A stretch of 64,000 nucleotides of DNA from assembly GCA_914767715.1 (NCBI GenBank), contig OU612066.1:14825001-14889000 (forward strand), in the 5' to 3' direction. Made by a program: the position numbers and the translations under genes. Positions 27,801-36,800 of this stretch are shown here, piece by piece. Each line of letters starts with the position of its first letter. Positions within the stretch are counted from its first letter, which is position 1. The notes under the pieces were generated by a model that ran no database searches, was not told the origin of the DNA, and worked only from the letters and a program-made list of their open reading frames with translations. Origin of the DNA: Membranipora membranacea (lineage: Eukaryota; Bryozoa; Gymnolaemata; Cheilostomatida; Membraniporidae).

Positions 27801-30800
27801 AATAAAGGACAACTCAGAGGGCTGGCAGAAAAAGATAGGCCAAGAAAATGATGCCAAGCAGTTTACTATTGAGGGAAAGATGGCTAGTAAGTCAATATCT
27901 TGCTCATGTAATAAAGCTGACTTACATTCCTCCCACTGACATGCTGTAGTAATGCTAGTCAAAGCCCAAAGACCGTTTCTTGTTGCAATTATCAAGCCAA
28001 GGAAGTACTATTTCAGCTCATACATGGTGATAGTCCATGTTGTGATGAGTCTCCTTGGTTTCGCTAAGCAACAGACATTGATGTTTGATAAATCCACTAG
28101 CTAGACAGCTGATCATTTGAAGTTTTGCGTTTGTAACACTTGCTGTACTGGTGAAGGAAGGTTTTATTTATACAATGAATGCTTATATTTTCATAGAGAA
28201 GGGAGAAGCAGTAAAGATAGCCCCGAGTCCTCTGATGCCCAGAAAGGAGCGAACTGGAGGAGCTGCCAAACGTGCAAACTCACTAAGGCTGAACAGAGGT
28301 AAGGAAATGGATTAAAAAATAGATATTTGTTAAGTTTCAGTGATTTAGGTCTTGATATTGTGTCCCTTGTGTGTCTTGAACGTAGTCAAAACATATTCTA
28401 TAGTCTTGAAAGTCTGATCCTGACAAAAATTACACCTGATCCCATATTGATGATTCTCTATATATTCAATCTTTTCTTTCATTGAATGCACAGAGCTGGA
28501 AACCTTACTTAAATTTTCAGTATCAGTTATTATATATTTTGTGTGCTGTGTATTTATCAGTTTCTTTAGAACTTGGAGTCCTACCAGGTAATGTAGTCAA
28601 TGGAAAACTGTACATAATCATTGTAAAGAGCATTTAAAAACTAAATCAGAGAGCTCTAATCAATCAAAATAATGATAAGCAATATACAACTAGCAGCCAA
28701 CTAAAATGATAAAAAGCTTTTCAAATTAAAAAAATTAAATTGGTACAATGCCTATGTTTTTAGTTGCGTTGTCATCAGAGACATCAAAACTTTATAATCG
28801 AAGTAGTTGTCTCTTCATTGATGTTGGGCAGATGACTCCGAAAATAAACAAACAATAGTTGGTATAATTGGTAGCTTTAGTAAAGAATATTTTAACTTCT
28901 ACATGGTGGATAAGAATGGGTAGCAAGTTTAAGAAGGGCTGTCCAGTGGTATATTTCAAGACACAATCTGAATCCTCATTCATATTGACAGTAAGAGAGG
29001 GATTCTTAGTCAAATAAGTAGATGGTAGTTCACTCACACTTAGTTATGACATTCACTGTATATATGGCTATGGCTTGTAATTGTTATTGAAGGGAACTGT
29101 GAAGATAATTCCTTATCCCATTTTCCACAAACTACTATTATTTCCACATGATCACGAGCAACCGGCATGTGCATTGCATCTAAGCTTTATATGACATGCT
29201 CTTTAAAAAGAGTTGTTACATTTGAATTTTGGGAATGTATTTTTTTCATTATTTCTTTCAGTTTTTTGCATCGTGAATGATATTTATATACTGCTCTTTA
29301 AACTTACTGTGCTTTTTTTTACCTCTTTGCTGACCGACAATCAATTGTAAAATCCTAACTTTGAGACTTCTATCATCCTGCATATGTACCAAGCATTGTG
29401 TGCTTTTTTGTGTCTCTTGATTCTAAATCATGTTGTGATGACCTCTCCCTGACCTTGGTTTGTAATGGATCAAGTTCAAACCAATTTGCTCGCAACTCGA
29501 AAAACCAGCAAATTGGATCATACTTGATCTAGGTGTGAGGGACAATCGCTACCAAGGCCAAGTTATATTTGTTAAGAAATTCAATATTGTAGATACTTTA
29601 TGAGTGGTGGGTAGGTACCTGACTAGAATCAAGGTGCTCTGGGTTTGAACTTATTGAATGCAGGGGTTTATATGTAGAGCTTTACCATGTCGCTCATACC
29701 TGTTGTGCCTTATATCCTGACTAACAATAACCCTCTACTCTTTTACAGAGGATGTAAAGACGCCAGTAAGTAAATCCCGTCCCGCTGCTGCAGCCACAAG
29801 CCAGAAGAAGTCTGAGGCTAAGATTGAGACCAAAGTAATACAGGTACCTGATATGGATGATGCCGCTGCCTTCTTTACTCCCACCGCCACTAGAGAAGAT
29901 ATTGAAGTCACAAGTGATGACTTCGATCATATATTCATAGAGTCAGCCAATCCGTAAGTCAGCAACTCAAAGATCATGGAACAGTTTTATATATTTTCAT
30001 CATTCTAATAATTATGCTTTAACTTTGCCGTGGTTACTCATTTCGGCATTTCGACATCCCTTCAAACTTGAATTAAATTAGCTCTTGTCGATGTTGGAAA
30101 GGATCAAGTCTATTCTACCTACTGTTAAAAGCTACCGAAAATAGCTTTTCATCCTGATATCATTGAGCCCTATTAGATTTTTTCATGTTACATTTTTAAC
30201 CAAACGATAAATATCTCAATCTTATTACAGCTTGCCTGCTATAATGCGTATCAAACCAAAGAGGAACCGACAGTCTAACTCTCCTAACCCACTCAAGTCT
30301 CTACAGATGAGATCAGATATAAAATCAGAGTATACTGAGACTAAGACTGATATCGCTGAGAAAGAGCTAAAGAGACTTAGTAAAGATAAAGGTAAGATAG
30401 CATATGTGTAGACTAGCGCATAGAGTTATTATACAATCTAATACAATCTATACTATACTATCTCTAGTTTTCTAGCTGGTCTGTGGACCGCTAATTCCAT
30501 AACCATTTAACTCTGTAACGAGTTACGCGCAGAATGCAATTAATTATTCAATAGAATAACTTTGAAACTCCATATACAAACCTTGTTACCAAAGCAGGAG
30601 TTAAAGCTAGGCTTTTTGAGAATGGCGCTTTTGATAAATGTATTTGTAATGATTTGTGATTTGTGATGTTTGTCATTATGAAGGGACCTATTCAGGAATT
30701 AAGTGTGATAAATAAGCAAAAAAGATCGTAGACAAACGTAGACAAACAGCGTAAAATGAGCGAGATTTCTAGTTCAATTTTAAGGGGTTTTTAAATTTCA

Positions 30801-33800
30801 TTAATATAGGGTAGAAGGCTTGAAATTAAATTTCAATTGCCCTTTAATAAATTGTTTTGTGCAACTTCTTCATATTTTGCTTGTTTTTTTAGCTGCAGAA
30901 GCCGCTTCTAGGACTGCTAGACAGGGCTTAGCTGTCAAAGAGGACTTGAAGAAAGTAGCTCTAAAGAAAACAAGCCACACTGCGGTTATGAACCCGGGTG
31001 GGTCATCTGCCGCCCCTTACCGAGACCTCATGCTCATACAAATTAAAGGTCGACGCCATGTAGAGATGAGGATTGTTCAGCCATTGGCTACTTCTATCAA
31101 CAGTGGTGATTGCTTCCTTCTAATCACAAAGAGCAAAATCTACCAGTGGATGGGAGAATATGCCAATGTGATGGAAAGGTATGTACAACGCCCAATGTGC
31201 TTTAAACACTCTACTAGTGATCTACAGATAACTGAAACTTTGGAAATTCATAATAAGTCACAGTATGTTATGTTAGACCTTGATGGATCAAATGACAATG
31301 TTATAATTTGCCTGACCAAGTGATGCACCATACTGAAAAGCGTCCAGTATGTAAAATATTATAATATAAGTGTGCTTGATAACCTTGGTCTAAGTTGAAA
31401 CCATAGTGAAATAATTCATTTATCAAGATAATTGATTTTGATCAATTATTTTCCTCTCTTTTGCAGGTCCAAGGCAGCAGATTTAGCCTCATATATTCTT
31501 TTAAAGAAGGACCTAGGCTGTACTTTAGCTAAGAGTGTCACTATCATTGAAGAGTCTAAGCATATGAGGGCAGGTGCCTCAGAGTTCTGGAAGCTCATAG
31601 GAGGCAACACTGCTTACTCAAGTAAGTCTTTGATGTGCTTATCTAGTTAGTGTAAATTTGGTAGCCTTTTTGCGCTCTGCAAAATTATGCTCTGTGTTTC
31701 ATAATATAAATATAATTTTGTATGAAAACATATCTCTGTAATAGTATTTGCCAGTTTAACCATCGGATTTCAACTAGGAAAAAACTATTTTGTGATTTTA
31801 TTATTACCAGGTCAATTTGCAAACATATAGCATTGATGATCGAGTTGTGTCTTACCTGAGATAACAGCGAACTTTAATCACTCCTTTTTCTCTAATAGGT
31901 CCAGGCCCTGTAGAAGAGGATGAGCTATATGAGGATTATATGGCAGAGACTAACTGTGTATACAGAGTAGATGGTGAAGAGTTGTCTCCCCTGGAGGAAT
32001 TTTCCGGCCAAATACCCAGATTTGATATGCTCGATGATGAACAGGTTTGTTATAACTACAATATCACTAATAGATCACATTTCCATGATTGTCACTGGTC
32101 ACATACAGATTTGGTGAAAGTTGTATCTCACTTGGAGAAAGTGAACGCAGTAATATGCTCTCCAAGATTTGTTCAAAATATTGAGTTCTGACGGTTCTTT
32201 GCAAAGTGTTGAAATGTGTATAGCGGCTCATGTTAGGAACAGTATTGTGTGGGTAGATCATGTTTAGTCCAATATGCCTGCATTTGGATCAGCTCTCCGG
32301 CCACTGATAGGCTAATCTGAGAGGGAAGCCATTCCGAATGAAGGCAAACTGGATAAAACTTGCTGATGTTGTAATTTGTTACTTTATCTCACACAGGTGC
32401 TAGTTTTCGATTTCGGTACAGAAGTTTACTCTTGGTGCGGTAAGCTAGCTAGTATGGAGCAGAGGAGGACTGGATTAAAACTGGCTAAACTCTTACATCA
32501 ATCTGGTTATGACTATAGCGAATGTGATATCAACCCAATGTCTCCTCTGCTATGTAAGTGTTTTTTTTTCCAAATTAAGGTACTGGATTATATTGAAAAA
32601 TCACCCCTCATTAAGAAATAAGTTAGCTAGTCGCCTGGATAGCTGTTTGCGGAATTATATTTATACTAATGGAAATTCCACTTTATTGGGTAATGCATGA
32701 GAACTTCAAATAACCATTATGCTTTGTGTGCACAATTGTCCTATCGGCATAATTTTCAATGCAAAAATGTTGCACTAAATCTGAGGATCCATATTTTTTA
32801 CTGCAGTGCCAGAGAATGGAGGTCTTGTGAAGAAATCCAAAGATAGGCCAGACTGGACAATATGTGGTAAAGTCACGGCTAACATGGAGACCCTCCTATT
32901 CAAAGAGAAGTTCTTCGATTGGCCTGAATCTTCAAGACTCATCCAGGTTAGTAATAACCTGATTATTGTGTAGAAACTTTGTGTTGCAGCTTAGAGACCT
33001 GCATTGCTACCGACTCCACAATCTTTTTTCTTTTGCAAACAACCTAACTCTTGGTATTCAAGATCAAATGTAAAAAAATCAGCTACTGTGCGGTCTTTCA
33101 CACAATGCAATGTTTACCGCAAATGGGATTAATCGTAATTAAGAAGTTTTCAACTTGCTAATCATAAAAATTACCGGATGATTATTTTGTCACGCATTCA
33201 TTTTCAAATAACTATAACCCAAATTATTTTTTGTTGCAGACCAAAGATGGCGACAATGAAAATTCAAAATCTCCAGCTGAGGAACTCAAACCTTTTGATG
33301 CCAACAGTATGCTGGAGAAACCAGATAAACCTGTCTCTATGATACTGGAGAACAGTCATGTAGGCAGAGGAAAATCATGGTGGGTATATATTATAATATT
33401 TATATTACAAAACCTTCCCTGATGTCTGTATTTATAATTATACTATATTTGAATTATAAATCTGATGGATCAAACAACTCCTAAACATCTTTAATGATTT
33501 CTTAATAATTTTTTTGATTTTACTCGTATGTGTTACGATTTTCAGGTTACAAGTGCGCGCACTATCGTAGAACCATCATGCTTCTCTGCATGGTCTTTTC
33601 ACTCATAACTTCTAGGCTAATTGGTCAATGACCTTCTTACTTCCACATTATGTCCATCAATGTCTCAAGTGTCAACTTGTAAAGTTTTGAGATTGGATGC
33701 GCATAACTTCCTGAGATATAGCCAGATAAAAAAAAAAGCTCCTCTCGATTATGTTTATTTGCTTGTTTTAATGGCTCCCTGCAGGTCACATGACTTGTCA

Positions 33801-36800
33801 CAACGTAACGTTATTTAAGTCTGATGAAAGTATTGGCTGCTGTGATAATAGCTTTCGGGGTAGCGATAAAGATAGCTTAGGAAACTAATCTTGAGCTATT
33901 CTACGTACATCATGAATTTTCATGTGCAACATCCATCTGTGTACCCCTATAAACCCTTTCTCCAGAATGTATAGTGTGTTACATAAATAATATTTATGGG
34001 CATGGACCAAAATGTTGAATTGAATATTAGCGAGCTCTTAAATAGGAAGTTTTCCAACCTGACGATCGTGTTTAGGGCCAATTTGTAACAGATATCAGAA
34101 ATCTTTTTCAATTGCAAAAAGAATTGTCCTCATATCGCTGTCACATTATAGGGTTGAGTATGAAGATGGTATAAGAAGAGAGTATTCTATAGTGACACTA
34201 GCTATCCGTATGTGGCATGTATCAGCTGCAGATTACTACGAGCTAATGGAGGATAGCTACGGTCAGCTACACAGCTGTGATACTTACGTCGTCAGATGGC
34301 AATATCAAATACAACAGTGTGGTAAGTACATTTGAATCATTCACAATTAATATAATTTTATCTGTTAGCTGGTACTTTTTGTTACCGATGCACATCATTT
34401 AATTTTAATAGGAGAGTAGGATTTTGTTTGACCTTGGTCAATCCCATTTGATCATTCTTTTATAGCATCAAGTGCTTCATTCATTTTACCACCATAAAGC
34501 CTGGTACCCATCAACTGCATAACTGTCCCAGGAACTCATCTGCGGTCATGCACGACCACTTGTGCATTGCTGTGATTGGTGGGTACAAAATACACAGAGA
34601 TCGTGCATTTACAAATACCTTCGCACGAAAGTAGAATTGATTCTACTTTCGTGCGATATGTTGTGCGATATGTTGTGCTGCATTTTGTGGTACCCACAAA
34701 TTCTTTAATGATTGCCAGTGCAAAATCTTAGAAATTCCTGAGATTAAAAAAGCACATTGGTGGGTACAAGGCTTTAGCGAACATTTATCAATACAATATA
34801 ACAAATTCAATCTAGTATCATATTATATGGTATGGTATATATGATATCTCTTTGTGGCACCAGTAAGGTATTTCTCAATCTATGACAAGATGATATCTGG
34901 TCTATGTACAGGTGTGAGGACTTTAAAGGGAACAGTAAGTAAAAGGCAAGGTCAGATGGGCAGAGAAAGATGTGCTTACTTCTTCTGGCAAGGTTCTCAG
35001 TCTAGTATCAATGAGAAGGGGGCGTCAGCTCTAATGACTGTTGAGCTTGATGAGGAAAATGGACCACAGGTAAGCTTCATTTATGCACTGCCTTGGACAT
35101 AAAATGATCGCTCATAAAAGCTGTAGACTAAATACTGTTTTGCAACTTTGTAGTATCTCTTTTGTTTTTCTGCCAAGCATTACGGTCTACACAGTAATGG
35201 GGCTGATATGTTAATGTGATGAATGTAATAAATTCACTTTGTTAACTATGCCTTTTTACATCCTAACGACTAAAAACCTAATAAAATATACTTTTGGATA
35301 TATATATATATAATATACAATATAATATATATATATATATGTATGTATATATTATTTCTACATTTCTTCTGTAGGTACGAGTCGAGCAGGGTATGGAGCC
35401 AGCTTGTTTCATGTCTCTGTTTGATGGTCACATGATCACTCATCTGGGTAAACGAGAGGATGACGAAAAGAAGAACTCATCTAAGCTTTATATAGTACAG
35501 CATGAACATGAAAGTGAGGCTGGTCTACTAGAAGTACCCTGTACCACTGAAAGTCTCAGAAGGTAGGTCATCTATAACGCTTTGATGTCAACTTTCAGAG
35601 GAGCGCGTAAATGGATCCAATCATTCAGATTTCTGTTTTTAATACTTTATTTGTCAATCTAAATCATTTTGAGGAAGATTTTTTACATTGAGTGCCAAAA
35701 CAAAGAAAGAAAAAAACAAAAATTCAAATTTTGGAATAACAATTTTTAAGTCAGCTTATCAACGATCACTTGGCGTCATCAACTGCAAATCATAACAGAT
35801 GAGATACTGAGAGCATGTGCATGATTGAAGTGACTTAAATAACTCAAACCTTTCCTTATTTGTAGTCGTGGTGTGTTCCTCAATATCAACCTGCGTACTG
35901 GCTCCTTGTATGTTTGGATTGGATCCAAATCACCAGATAGTCTACAGACTAATGGTAGAAGGATAGCTAAGTGGATGTCTGATACATGCCCTATAGAGGT
36001 CGGGCTCAGTCTGGGATCCTCAGTAGTAGTCACTGAAATCAGGGAAGGAGCTGAAGCTAGGGAATTTCTCCGAGCTCTGAAATCAGATGATCAATCAAAT
36101 TACCATTGTCTGGTCAAAGGTGAGAAGATGATTACTCCTTGAGGCTTTTTTAAAAGTTTTCTGATCCATAATGGACAATTTGGACGTTTCTATATTCTAT
36201 TGTAAAACAAATTGAAATCTGTTCTCACTTCCTCATCATAATCTGCTCAAATAAAAATGCGCTTGTTGCTACATCTCATCCTGTTTAAGATGAACTCACT
36301 TTCTATCCATAAATCTTTTGACCTGTGTAATGTTAGCCTGGAATATATTTTAGCATACTGTCAATTGTCATCAGATATAGTTGAACTGGATATTACAAAT
36401 ACTTTCACAAATTTGATACTCACATACCCTAACATCTGTTTGTTCTATTGCAGAACCATCTTCTAGCACCTCTCATGTACCGAGACTATTCCACATGACC
36501 TCAGTCAATCTCACATTCCATGTACAAGAAGTTCTACACCCCGCCAGAAATGAGGAATATTCTCCATTCCCATTCCTGCAGGTAAGATACAAACTCGCAG
36601 CTCAAATTAAATCAGAGAAGACTTTCAGATTGTTTAATAAAGTGATTTCATCAAAATTCTGTAATTACTTGTATTACCTCTTGATGCATTATTATTATTA
36701 TTATTATTGCAAGTTTTTATTGATAATAACTTGTTGCATAAAAATAACATCTTTAAAAAAAGAAAATCATCGAAAGTGATTCTTGCTATTTCTAACTCTG

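Larger units (their letters stand above)
28299..29748 (+). other. SVIL intron, 1.45 kb, non-coding
   Basis: AT-rich. It contains the foldback at 29450 and a possible SINE fragment at 29605. I see nothing coding; the short antisense frame at 28792-29037 has no support. Confidence 0.6.
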
